A DNA stretch of 64,000 bases from Ligustrum vulgare. Its lineage: Eukaryota > Streptophyta > Magnoliopsida > Lamiales > Oleaceae. Below are positions 47,132 through 57,593 of the stretch, in pieces. The DNA is taken from NCBI GenBank assembly GCA_963555705.1, contig OY743168.1, positions 92,854,925 through 92,918,924 on the forward strand, read 5' to 3'. The first letter of the stretch is position 1, and each line of letters opens with the position of its first letter. Below the pieces are notes generated by a model. It saw only the letters and a program-made list of their open reading frames with translations. It was not told where the DNA came from and did not search any database. Both the position numbers and the translations under genes were made by a program.

Positions 47132-47809
47132 ATCCAAGAGTCGATGGTGGGACTCATTTTCAAGCTCCGAAATCAAGTCCACATGGAAGAAAGCAAGATT
47201 GAGGTCAATTGCCTAAGTTTAGAAGCTCAGGACATTTCGGTCGACCGAAAGTCACTCCGGTCGACCGAAACTCTGCAGGAATTTAAGACGTAGCTTTAGG
47301 CGGGTTCGGCTGATCTTCGTACGATCGAGAATGCCATTTCGGTCGACCAGGTGTTCGACCAAAATAGTTTCGATCGAACGGTTCGGTCGACTGAAAGTTT
47401 CCTGAATGTAAAAGAGGGGTTTTTTGTGCAATTTCTCAAATTTTTTGTCTTTCACTTTTTGTATATACTTGTAAAGCTTCCAAACCCTAGAGAGTTCATT
47501 TTGGCATTGAAGAACACTCCTTGAGAGCTTTAGAGAGGTATAATCATTTCTTTATCTTGTAACTATTTCTTGGAATTTTCTTCAACTTATATATTGAGAG
47601 TTTATCTTGTGTATTTGTTGTTGTTCATTCCACACAATCTTGGTATTTGTCTTAATCTTTCCATTGGGCTAGGGTTAACTTTCCTTAGAATTTTGGTTGG
47701 GTTAAACTTGGGTCAAGATTCTTCATTTATTACCTTTTTTAGCTTTCTTGGGTTGATACAAAAGTTGTTGTGTGAATTTTTGGTTTAATCACCAAAGGGG
47801 TTCGCATCA
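47040..47809 (+). repeat. CRM-C 3' LTR (770 bp)
   Basis: Begins TGAATCCAGGG, having lost five bases of the TGATGAGAATC terminus, and ends TTCGCATCA. Differs from the 5' LTR at many positions, so the insertion is much older than CRM-D or NAD. Confidence 0.88.
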
Positions 47810-47814
47810 AAGTG

Positions 47815-49574
47815 TCTTTAAGTGTGCCCTTCTTGGTCACCTTCTCTCCCTTGTGAGTTGTGACCTCCTCTTTCCGACCTTTTTCATTTCCCTTTAGGAA
47901 GGCCCCTTTGGGGATCGTCTCCTTTAGTCGTGCCTGGAGGATGAGGGCCAATGGATAGCGAGGTGGGGGTGGCATCAGGGCGGGGAGGGAACCAATTGGC
48001 TCTGTAGTAGTCACCTCAAACGCTTGTTTAGCCGCCTCCCCATGAAGTGTAGCTAACATGGATTTTTGCTTCCTTTCCACCTCGCTGCCATGACGGAGGA
48101 GGGAAGGGACTTTCTTAGCCATAAGCCCTTTCAAAGAGATTTTGGGGAAGTCCTTGGAACTTGCTAAGGCTAGGACTGATTAATCCTAACAGGTCAAAAT
48201 CTGGGATATAAAAAAAAAAAGAGAGAAAAAATATATATAAAGGTGTATGTGTGCACAATACGACTTACCCATTGCTCACATAAGACCGCACTTGACGAGT
48301 AGCTTGTTTTCCTAGATAACTTGCTGAAAAGTGCCTTTGTAGGCGAAGAGACGCCTCACCAGTGGTAATTCTACTTCGAAGAGCAGGGAAGCGAAAGTTA
48401 GCCCTGAGGTAATAAACAGAGCAAGAAAATGCGTCATATTATGAGCAGGAGAAGAGAAACATGAATAGCGCACCCATATAAAAATAATAATAGCAAATAG
48501 TCATAACACAAGATGATGACGGTGTTGGTGGTAAACTGAATGAAACAAAGTAAAACTCACGTGGAGAGGAAAAAGTTCGAGGAACGGTGATCTCAGGAGT
48601 AGGGTCAATGGGCGAACTTTGCCACTCTCTTGTGACCCAGAACCACTGGCTCCTCCAGTTTTTTTATGGAAGTGGGGTGCCCAGTAATGATGGGAGGGTA
48701 GGAGCCTCGGGGGAGATAAGTAGTATCAATCTTTTACGTCAGCCCTCAAATCCTTATCCCTCTTGACGGACTTCTTTAGCGTGTACAGGGTGTGGATGAT
48801 GTTTATGGAGATGGGAGAATCTGGATTAACTTCTTGAAACACCAGCCAGGTACCAACTGCTTGTGTCTAGAAGTTTGGGGCCACTTGATAAGGGCACAGG
48901 TTGTAACTCCTAAGTAATGCCCTGAAGAAGGGGTGGAGTGGAAGTCTCATACCGCATGACAAAGCGTCATAACAAATTGCCACATAACCTGGCGGAGGAC
49001 TGAAGGGTCGGCAGGAAGGCGTCGGAATTACCAACTTGACCTCCTCGGGCAATCTAAACTTTGAGGGGGTGCCCGCCAAATAGATGCTCCGAATTTCAGA
49101 CGCTATCTAGTTGCTCTCCCAAAAATCTGGGTTTGGTTCAGGGTCCACGTGGTACCCCGACACCTTATTCACGTAATCCACCCACTCCTCAACTTGCGTG
49201 ATCTCCTCTCTAGATAACCCCATTTCCTCTCTATGCGCCCAAAAAGGGGTCCTTGCACCTAAGTTAAGATCCTGTGGGTCGGAAGAAGATCCAGTTGTTC
49301 CTTCTCTCCCCATATCTCTATCATGTTTCCTTCGGAGTTCTCTCAACGAAGACTCCTCTTCAGGGGATAAGTGGGCCATGTAAGTTTGTTCCTTCTCTTC
49401 TTCGCTGTCAGAATCATCCAAATAAATTATACCACTGCATTTCCTATTCCTCCTCTTAATCTGTTCCCTAAAGAAGTGGGAACTAAAAACCGATAAAGAC
49501 AATGGGCAAAAACCTCTGACAGGAATCGTCATTGCCAACAGTTCATGTGAACCCGTTCCCCCAACTCTTTCCAT
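47815..49574 (-). pseudogene. TAT antisense gene, 5' part, with introns
   Basis: ATG at 49574 (MERVGGTGSHELL). The first exon reads in one frame to 48561 if three stops are ignored (TAG 49107-49109, TAG 48867-48869, TGA 48726-48728). It contains YLDDSDSEEEKE, EEITQVEEWVDYVNKVSGYH and FRLPEEVKLV...ISYDALSC-like PPPGYVAICYDALSCGMRLP, LHPFFRALLRSYNLCPYQVA, which matches the 'putative plant transposon protein' domain found in gypsy-associated ORFs. Candidate introns: 48404-48560 (GTGAGT...CTCAG) and 48186-48268 (GTAAGT...GTTAG), leaving an exon at 48269-48403. The last piece (48185-47815) is open (LARLKETIPKGAFLK-like ALILQARLKETIPKGAFLKG) and joins 40984 in phase across CRM-C. Confidence 0.7.
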
Positions 49575-49838
49575 TTTTTGTTCTTAAAAATGGGCCAGAC
49601 TCGCCAAGAGGAAAACAAAATGCAAAACAAAATTTTCAAACCCACACTCGAAGATTAGAAATGAAAAAGTTTTGCACATACAAAGGAAAAGAAATTTACC
49701 TTCAAAAACGAATGTTCGAGATTGTACACTCGAAGTGAGAAGCACGCCAATGGAAGGTGTTGAACGGTAGATACGGTTTGCTGGGTGGAAAACCCTTGAA
49801 GAGATGCTAAAAGACTTACAAGAAAGGAAGAGGTGCTA
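49575..49838 (-). other. 5' flank or UTR of the TAT antisense gene
   Basis: Noncoding. Continues after CRM-D at 63301. With CRM-D removed, the minus-strand TATA candidate at 63368-63374 lies about 330 bp upstream of the ATG. Confidence 0.45.
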
Positions 49839-49843
49839 CAACT

Positions 49844-50739
49844 TGATGCAAACCACGTAGCAATTGTAGCTACGCAACCCACAAATTATTGGAATCGACC
49901 CAAGAACGCCAAAGAATCACGATTTAGAGATTGATTCAAATTAATTGAACCAAGCAACCAACACAATCAATTGATATGTTGACCTCTTGATCACAATGAA
50001 AATAAATCTCACCCAAGATTTGAACAAACAAGAATTAAACTCGCAAGTTCGGATTTTATTCAATAAAGAATAAAGTATGAAAGCAAATTGCCTCTCAATA
50101 ATAATATCAAAGTTGTCTTATGAATAATGAAAATTACATCCCTATAAATAGGGTCAAAACTAGGTTTAAGAGTTGTAATTAAACAAGGAAACAAATAACT
50201 AAAATTAAGGAAATAATTAACCTAAAATTTCACGCGTTTATAATGTTACGGCCGTGACTAATTTTCTTACGGCCGTAACCTTGCTTCTGATTCACTCTTA
50301 CGGCCGTGACATATGACTTACGGCCGTAAGTCCAAAAGCAACTCCTTTACGGCCGTGATATTAACCTTTACGGCCGTGATACTCAATCTTTACGGCCGTG
50401 ATACTCAATCTTTACGGTCGTGACTGTTGATGTCTTGCAAAATCAATTTCAGCAGAAAGTTGGTTACGGCCGTGAGGATTTGTATGTTACGGCCGTAACA
50501 TTGAAATTTCACCACTTTCTTCGACGTAATGAATAAGGTTGATCCACTCATCGTTTTGGCTCGGTCCCAACATGGAACTTGCTTCTTTCGATGACACGAA
50601 CAATGTTTTGGCCATTGTTTCTTGAACTAACTTGTCCATTGCTTCCTTGAACCTCTTTGTCTGCAATCGAGTCATCGGTCCTCCTCTGATCTTCAACGGA
50701 TCTTTGTGCGGACTTGTATCCGTGGTCTGGATCACATCA
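49844..50739 (-). repeat. CRM-D 3' LTR (896 bp)
   Basis: Begins TGATGCAAACCACG and ends GGATCACATCA on the plus strand. By manual comparison it differs from 62422-63295 at about 10 positions plus one extra 22-bp palindrome unit. TATA-like TATTTATA (minus) at 50153-50160 is intact here but reads TATTTACA in the 5' LTR. Confidence 0.9.
50245..50499 (-). promoter_or_regulatory. array of ten TTACGGCCGTAA-type palindromes
   Basis: Ten sites of the form (G/C/T)TTACGGCCGT(A/G)A, of which three are perfect 12-bp palindromes TTACGGCCGTAA. One copy is mutated to GGTCG. The array ends 85 bp from the TATA-like box in the direction of transcription. The 5' LTR array (62823-63055) has nine sites. Confidence 0.8.
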
Positions 50740-50975
50740 TCCCCTCCCTCTTCGAAAGGATTTGACCTCGAATCTGTACCTGCATCAAACGGAGATAGAT
50801 CAGAAACATTAAATGATGCCGAAATATTATACTCACCAGGAAGATCGAGTTTATAGGCATTTTTGTTGATCCTTTCGATCACTTGGAATGGACCATCTCC
50901 TCGCGGTTGTAACTTTGACTTGCGCTGTTCTGGAAACCGCTCCTTTCTCAAATGTAACCAAACCCAATCACCGGG
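50487..50975 (-). pseudogene. CRM-D integrase C-terminal tail running into the LTR
   Basis: In the frame after the one-base loss: [60 protein letters not shown], then across the purine tract into the LTR with KIRGGPMTRLQTKRFKEAMD and a Ser/Glu-rich end. The last codons ATG TTA CGG CCG TAA lie inside the first palindrome, so the palindrome provides the stop at 50487-50489. In CRM elements this tail carries the CR motif thought to act in targeting; the assignment is inferred. Confidence 0.8.
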
Positions 50976-53491
50976 TTAAAAAATGATGCCTTTCTTCCTT
51001 TGTTAGCCTGCGAAGCATAATGTTCATTTTTCTTTTCAATCGCCAACCTCACCTTGTCGTGGAGTGCTTTAACCATCTCAGCCTTTTTCTTGCCATCTAA
51101 ACTACTACGTTCATTCACAGGTAAAGGGATTAAATCCAACGGTGTTAACGGATTAAAACCATAAACAATTTCAAATGGTGAACACGAAGTAGTAGAATGT
51201 ATAGCCCTATTATATGCAAATTCAATAAATGGCAAATACTTTTCCCAATTTTTCAAATTTTTATTGATTATGGTGCGCAATAATTGAATCATTGTCCTAT
51301 TTACTACCTCGGTCTGTCCATCGGTCTGTGGGTGACAAGTTGTAGAAAAAAGTAGTTTTGTTCCTAATTTGTTCCACAAGACTCTCCAAAAATGACTAAG
51401 GAATTTAACATCCCTATCCGAGACAATACTTTTAGGCACCCCATGTAAGATCACGACTTCCCTAAAGAAAATTTCAGCTATGTTTGTAGCATCGTCAATT
51501 TTGTGGCATGGTATGAAATGTGCCATTTTACTAAAGCGATCTACTACCACAAAAATCGAATCTCGACCCTTCTTAGTCCTAGGCAATCCTAAAACAAAAT
51601 CGATAGAGATATCGACCCAAGGTTCACTAGGGACGGGTAAAGGCATATATAATCCATGGGGTTTAATCCTAGATTTAGCCTTTTTACAAGTAATGCATCT
51701 ATTACAAACCCGAACCACATCAATTTTCATTTTAGGCCAATAGAAATGTTCACTTAGGATTTCAATGGTCTTTTTAACTCCAAAATGACCCATTAAGCCT
51801 CCACTATGGGCCTCTCTCACAAGTAACTCTCTCATTGTACACCTAGGAACACACAATTTATTTTCTCGAAATAAATAATCATTATGCTTAAAAAACCTAT
51901 CCACAGCCCCCTTACCACATGATTCATAAATATTAGAAAAATCCAGGTCATTAGCATACATGTCCTTAATGTATTCAAATCCAAGCAATTTAGAGTTTAA
52001 AGAATTTAAAAGAACATACCTTCGAGACAATGCATCTGCCACCACATTTTCCTTACCTTGTTTGTACCGGATGACATAGGGAAATGTTTCGATGAACTCT
52101 ACCCACCTTACATGTCTCTTACTCAGCTTAGCTTGTCCCCTCAAATGCTTCAAGGATTCATGATCAGTGTGTATCACGAACTCCCGTGGCCACAAGTAAT
52201 GTTGCCATATTTCCAAAGCGTGCACAAGTGAGTATAACTCCTTGTCGTATGTGGGATAATTAAGTGCAGCCCCTTTTAGTTTTTCACTAAAATAAGCGAT
52301 TGACCTTTGATCCTGCATTAAAACAGCTCCAATGCCTAGCCCTGAGGCATCACATTCAATCTCAAAAGCCTTGTCAAAGTTAGGGAGTGATAAAATCGGT
52401 GCTTCACATAACATATTTTTGATAGTATCAAATGCATGCTCCTGTTCTACACCCCATTTAAACCCTACACTCTTTTTGACAATTTCTGTGAGTGGTGCGG
52501 CAATCGTGCTAAAATTTTTAACAAAACGCCTATAAAAACTAGCCAAGCCATGAAAACTCCTAACCTCAGTTATGCTTTTAGGTGTTGGCCACTCTTTAAT
52601 AGCTTTGACTTTCTCTTCATCTACTTCTATCCCTTTAGCACTAACCACATAACCAAGAAACACAACTTTTTTCATGCAAAAATCACACTTTTTAAAGTTA
52701 GCAAAAAGTTGCTTTTGTCTTAAAACCACAAGCACACATCTAACATGCTCCACATGCTCATTTAAAGTTTTACAATATATCAAGATATCATCGAAGTAAA
52801 CTACAACGAATTTACCTATAAATGCACGTAAAACATGATTCATTAAACGCATAAATGTGCTAGGTGCATTAGTAAGTCCAAAAGGCATTACTAACCATTC
52901 ATACAGTCCATACTTAGTTTTAAAAGCAGTTTTCCACTCATCTCCTTCTTTCATTCGAATTTGATGATAACCACTCTTAAGGTCAATTTTACTAAATATG
53001 CTAGAGCCATGCAATTCATCCAACATATCATCTAACCTAGGAATAGGATGACGATACTTTACCGTTATGTTGTTGATGGCTCTACAATCAACACACATTC
53101 TCCACGTCCCGTCCTTCTTCGGCACAAGTAACACGGGTACGGCACATGGACTCATGCTTTCCCTTATGTACCCCTTACTCATTAATTCCTCCACTTGCTT
53201 TCGAAGCTCCTTTGTCTCCTCGGGATTACTCCTATAAGCTGGACGGTTTGGAATGACTGCTCCAGGTATAAAATCAATTTGATGTTCAATACCTCGAATG
53301 GGTGGTAACCCACTAGGTATGTCATCTGGAAACACATCCTCGAATTCCTGCAATAAAGAAATAGCCAAACTAGGGAGGGATTTGTTAGTTTCATCAAATG
53401 CAAGGAATGATTCCTTGTACAGCAGAAGGACCATCGGTCGTTCTTCCATGAATGCCTTTTTGATTTCACTCCTTTTTGCGTAGAAACTCAT
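50948..53491 (-). CDS. pol: CRM-D pol: RT, RNase H, integrase (847 codons)
   Basis: Open from ATG 53491 to a stop at 50948. [22 protein letters not shown] (about 121-140) and catalytic YFDD (232-235). RNase H: ECDASG with D381, E418, HTDHES with D443, VADALS with D487. Integrase zinc finger H562, H569, C599, C602. Core D631, D692, E728 (spacing DD35E). All catalytic residues are present. After residue 838 the frame is wrong because one base is missing in the AAA before the GDWVW codons, so the C-terminal tail lies in another frame. The ATG overlaps the gag-protease stop as ATGA. It copies RNA to DNA and integrates it, acting in the retrotransposon particle and nucleus. Confidence 0.9.
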   Translation of the reverse strand: MSFYAKRSEIKKAFMEERPMVLLLYKESFLAFDETNKSLPSLAISLLQEFEDVFPDDIPSGLPPIRGIEHQIDFIPGAVIPNRPAYRSNPEETKELRKQVEELMSKGYIRESMSPCAVPVLLVPKKDGTWRMCVDCRAINNITVKYRHPIPRLDDMLDELHGSSIFSKIDLKSGYHQIRMKEGDEWKTAFKTKYGLYEWLVMPFGLTNAPSTFMRLMNHVLRAFIGKFVVVYFDDILIYCKTLNEHVEHVRCVLVVLRQKQLFANFKKCDFCMKKVVFLGYVVSAKGIEVDEEKVKAIKEWPTPKSITEVRSFHGLASFYRRFVKNFSTIAAPLTEIVKKSVGFKWGVEQEHAFDTIKNMLCEAPILSLPNFDKAFEIECDASGLGIGAVLMQDQRSIAYFSEKLKGAALNYPTYDKELYSLVHALEIWQHYLWPREFVIHTDHESLKHLRGQAKLSKRHVRWVEFIETFPYVIRYKQGKENVVADALSRRYVLLNSLNSKLLGFEYIKDMYANDLDFSNIYESCGKGAVDRFFKHNDYLFRENKLCVPRCTMRELLVREAHSGGLMGHFGVKKTIEILSEHFYWPKMKIDVVRVCNRCITCKKAKSRIKPHGLYMPLPVPSEPWVDISIDFVLGLPRTKKGRDSIFVVVDRFSKMAHFIPCHKIDDATNIAEIFFREVVILHGVPKSIVSDRDVKFLSHFWRVLWNKLGTKLLFSTTCHPQTDGQTEVVNRTMIQLLRTIINKNLKNWEKYLPFIEFAYNRAIHSTTSCSPFEIVYGFNPLTPLDLIPLPVNERSSLDGKKKAEMVKALHDKVRLAIEKKNEHYASQANKGRKASFFNPVIGFGYI

Positions 53492-54684
53492 TTTTCTTTC
53501 TTTTCTGGCACTCTTCGCTCCCTCTCCTTTTTCTGAGGTATGTACCCCAACACTCTTTTTTTCTCTCGCCTCTCCTTTTTCTGGAGTCGTGGTCCAACTC
53601 TCTTTTCCTCTCCTTTTTCTGAGGTCGTGGCCTCAACTCTCTTTCTCTCATTTTCCTTTACTCTTTTTTCTTCATCATTTTTCAGTTTTATTTGATCTTC
53701 ATACACTTGTGATGGTGTCAATGGTGCAAGTGTAATGATTTTTCCCCCTTTGGTAAAGCTATACCTATTTTTATACCCATCATGCGTTACCTTCCTATCA
53801 TATTGCCAAGGCCTACCCAACAAAATGTGCCCGGCATGCATAGGTACCACATCACACATAACTTCATCCACATAGCTACCAATAGAAAAATTCACCAACA
53901 CCCTCCTATTCACCTTAATTTCTCCACTATCATTTAACCATTGAAGCCTATAAGGCTTAGGATGTTTTAACAGAGGTAATCCTAATTTTTCCACAAGTAT
54001 AGTACTAGCGACGTTAGTGCAACTACCACCATCAATAATCATACTACATACCTTGTCATTAACGCGACATCGTGTATGGAATATGTTCTCCCGTTGTTGT
54101 TCCAAATCATCCGTGTGGATTTGAGCACTAAGGGCTCGCCTTGCCACTAACAACTCGCCATGCTCCCCGGACAACACATCCTCATCATCACATACTTCCT
54201 CCAATGCTGGCATATCGCTATAATCCTCTTCCTCACTATCACTCTCCATAGTTCCATCCTTTCGCAAAAGTACCACTCGCCTATTAGGACATTGAGGTGC
54301 CACATGTCCTCTCCCCAAGCATTTGAAGCATTGAATGTCTCTGCTCCTAGATGGTTTCGGCTCCCCTTTAGGTACGAATTTACTAACTTGTTCCTTCTTC
54401 CCTTTCGGTGCCTCAAACTTCCCCTTTGGTGCTTCAAACTTCCCCTTAGAAACAGCCCCATCTCCTTTACTTTCCCACTTCGGCTTCCAAGAAGAATTAG
54501 AACCCGATTGATACCTTGCTGTTCCCTTTTTCTTCAATTGCTTCTCAACCTTTATAGCCATGTGCAACATATCCTCCATCTCCAAGTAATGTTGTAGTTC
54601 AACCACATTAGCTATATCCTTATTCAACCCATTCAAAAATCGAGCCATCGTAGCCTCCCTATCCTCTTCTACATTGGCTCTAAT
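53488..54684 (-). pseudogene. gag: CRM-D gag C-terminus and protease
   Basis: Reads from the NAD edge ([20 protein letters not shown]) through a lysine-rich linker with two near-identical KGKFEAP repeats, the CCHC knuckle [14 protein letters not shown], an acidic segment, protease [14 protein letters not shown] and [17 protein letters not shown], and a Lys/Glu/Arg-rich tail ending at the TGA at 53488. It is open throughout. It lacks its own start because NAD separates it from the gag N-terminus. By coordinates the frame continues exactly into 61196-61843. Confidence 0.85.
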
Positions 54685-56111
54685 TGACGACGCTCCGCAA
54701 GTGCACGGGTCGCGCAAGTAATAAAGTGGATTTTAAGTCCGAATATCGTTCCCACAGAGATTTTTTTAAATCGTATTTTAGACTACTACCTTAACCGGAA
54801 CTAGAGAAATTGTTTTGAGTTGAGAATTTTGATTTTGAAAACTAAAATAAAGATTAAACTAAAAAATTGACAAATTTGATTTTAAACAAATGAAAATAAA
54901 TGCGTTAGAATTATGAATCCATTTTGACTCCATCATCCATATCTTAACCAATTATTTAAATACAATTCATGGGTTTTGAAAATCCATATTCCTAATGTTG
55001 TTAAAACTTCCTTTCGGACAAGCAATAACGTCTATTCCTACACACGACCCAACTATATTTCTATGTTGAATACGAATGTGCACGAAAGCATTAAAAGAAT
55101 TGTGAATATTATAGCAGATAACACAAAGCATAGGGGTATATTTCTATCCCCTATTGGACTTTGTGGCAATCGAAACAAGTCTAATGAAATCCTAATCTTT
55201 CGAACTTAAGAAATCACAACCTAAAATCATACAACTAGTGATCAAGTAATTGCACGATAGAAAAAGCATAATTCAATTGTTCAAAATCATGAATTGCATA
55301 AATTAAATAATAGATTAAAATATGGAGTCAAGAAATCAAAATTTCATCACAATTCCAACACAATTAACCTAGCCTAGAAACATAATAGAAAATAAATAAC
55401 AAAAGATATGAAAAGATGTAACCCAATTCATCTCCTTGCAATTGTATCTTCAATTTTGATATTGGCGTGGTTTGGATCCCTCGGCACTTCGACAGCGTTT
55501 TGGCATGAATTATGAAGATTGGGAACCCCCAATCTCGTGCCCTTGGTCTGGTATATATAGATTTTCCCGAGATTTAGGTTAAGTGAGGAGAAAACTGCTG
55601 AATTACGCGCAAAAAGCCCAGCTGAGGCCCAGTCGGGACTACCGTGCGGCCGCACGGTTCAAAAACACGCGGTCGCATGACTCTGCAGGTAAACTTCAGT
55701 CGCCGAATTTTTTGACCGCACGCCTTTTTCAACCGTGCGGCCGCACGATTGTAATTCCGGCTGCAATTTTTATCTTTTAAATTCTGCAACTTGGTCCTTG
55801 TCTTTTAATTGCACAGCAAGTCCTCCAACTTCTGATTTTTGCAATTTAACCCCTGAACTTCTGATTTCTTCCAAATTCGAATTTTTTCTTCAAATTAACC
55901 ATTTGATTGACTGCATCAATTCTTGATTTGCTCACTTTGACACTTTGTACATCCAATTGCTCAATTTTAGCTTCAATTCCTTTATTTTCTCGACTTTGGG
56001 ATTATTTCTGAAATGTAAACAAATAACACAAAATAAATAGCGAATATTCTAAAACAAACATATAAAATCCTACTTTTAGGATAGAAATAAGTGTATAAAA
56101 TACACTTATCA
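54685..56111 (-). repeat. NAD 3' LTR (1427 bp)
   Basis: TGACGACGCTCCGC...CACTTATCA on the plus strand. U3 carries the 18-bp palindrome ACCGTGCGGCCGCACGGT (55641-55658) and a copy with one change (55732-55749). A TATATA box is at 55552-55559 on the minus strand, 81 bp further on. Confidence 0.92.
55641..55749 (-). promoter_or_regulatory. NotI-type palindrome pair in the NAD 3' LTR
   Basis: Two ACCGTGCGGCCGCACGGT palindromes 91 bp apart, with degenerate half-sites between (CGCGGTCGCATG, GACCGCACGC). The matching pair in the 5' LTR at 60720-60737 and 60811-60828 is perfect in both copies. Confidence 0.8.
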
Positions 56112-56147
56112 ACACCCCCAAACTAGAACTATTGTTCGTCCTCGAAC
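56112..56147 (-). other. NAD polypurine tract with upstream hairpin
   Basis: TTTGGGGGTGT on the minus strand (56112-56122) abuts the 3' LTR. Just upstream in the sense strand, GTTCG-AGGA-CGAAC (56134-56147) forms a 5-bp stem with a 4-base loop. Confidence 0.75.
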
Positions 56148-56710
56148 GAAATAAAACTAAACTATAAATGTAAAACGGAAAAATAAAAAATTATGTTTTT
56201 GCTTTTGTCAACTTATTTACCATGCGCTTCAACAATCCAAATTGACGATTCACTTTAGACAAAGAAGTATGAACAACATAAAATATTTTCATTCATCCGA
56301 TGCTCAACTTCATTGTGTGTGTGTGAATAGCCAAAATCAACTCCAAACTTATGCAAAAATAAACTTGATAATGTGTGACTTTTTATGCAAGAGTAAGCCC
56401 GAATCCCGTGTGGTCAACAATGATTCTCTTTTGATTTTCCTTACCCTCTCATGGATGATCACAACCTTATTACTTTTCTCTCATATCCCGAGGTCTTTCC
56501 TAATGATGTGATTTCTAAACATGTATACATTGCATTTTTCCACACAAGGCAGTTAGGAGTAGACAAGTATGCACGACAGACCAAGAAAAATTAATAAAGT
56601 GTTAGGAATTTCAATCAACAAAGCTTATACCATTTTATTCCATTTTTCTTTCATGTGGACGACTTTTTCTTTTAATGTCCTTGTCTTTTACCATCTTTGT
56701 GCAATACTTT

Positions 56711-57012
56711 TCATACTTGCTTTCTATATGACCCCTGTAGCGAGCTTTAGGTCGGCAGCTCCCAACTCAGTTGAGCTTAGGGTGCCAGGTTCAAAGAACC
56801 CCTCAGACTTAATTACCCGAGTCATAAAGGCATAAACAAAAAAGTTAAAGATGTTTTAACGTCTTATGTGTAAGTCCACTCTCCGTACTTGCTTTCTAGT
56901 TGACCCCTGTAGCGAGCTTTAGGTCGGTAGCTCCCAACTCAGTTGAGTTTAGGGTACCAAATTCAGAGAATCCCTCAGACTTACTTGCTCGAGTCAAAAA
57001 GGCATTTGAAGA
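56711..57012. repeat. two ~130-bp direct repeats, period 172
   Basis: Copies start near 56716 and 56888 and share 'acccctgtagcgagcttt', 'agctcccaactcagttgag' and 'cctcagactta'. They are noncoding and lie in the NAD 3' interior. Confidence 0.75.
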
Positions 57013-57150
57013 GTAGAATAAGACCTTCAGCATTTTTCTGTTTTTATGCTAATTATTATGGTTTATACCTGTTGATCGAAATCCCTTACACTAAAGATGT
57101 ACAATTAAAAACTCCAAATCTTAAATCCATCAATGCATACTCATACTAAC

Positions 57151-57593
57151 CTTCCCACCCCCAAACTGCTTCTTGAGTAGTTTGGTTCTACATTTCAGGT
57201 CGGGATCTAATTACTTAAGGTTTAGGATTTTTCAATCAATTCTATGTTCAAAGTGCACAAGTTTACCCCACAAGTATCAAGCATCTCCCTACACAAGTTT
57301 TTATTGGAAATGGCTATGTGCTCAAGTTTGATTAAAGTCTCACATGGATGAATGTTAAGAAAAATTTAGTTCGCATGTTGCCCAATTTTCTAACTAAAGC
57401 ACAAAAGTCAATTCATATCATATCATAAGCAATAAATCAACCAAATTTTTCAAAATTTTCACTTTTTATGATTTTTTTTTTCAATTTTCAATTTTTTATG
57501 AATTTTCTACCCAAAATCGAATAATGTGTAGATGAAAGTACATGAATGAGATTCCCACCCCCAAACTAGAATCATACATTGTCCTCAATGTAT
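57151..57593 (-). other. two extra polypurine-like tracts with hairpins in NAD
   Basis: CCACCCCCAAACT occurs at 57156-57167 and 57556-57567, the complement of AGTTTGGGGGTGG. The second is followed by an 8-bp stem (57574-57581 with 57586-57593) closing the same TCCT/AGGA loop as at the true tract. The first pairs CCAAACT (57161-57167) with AGTTTGG (57179-57185). Confidence 0.6.

Larger units (their letters stand above)
40985..47809 (+). mobile_element. CRM-C: Ty3/gypsy chromovirus inserted in the TAT antisense gene
   Basis: 6825 bp, plus strand, with target duplication AAGTG at 40980-40984 and 47810-47814. Closely related to CRM-A throughout. LTRs 40985-41746 and 47040-47809; tRNA-iMet primer site 41749-41760; polypurine tract 47027-47039. 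Gag and pol domains are all present but cut by about five frameshifts. Confidence 0.9.

Noticed and set aside
55428..55789. Small minus-strand frames inside the NAD LTR, duplicated at 60507-60868
   Set aside because: They exist because the LTR is duplicated; no start context or domain and they contain the palindromes.
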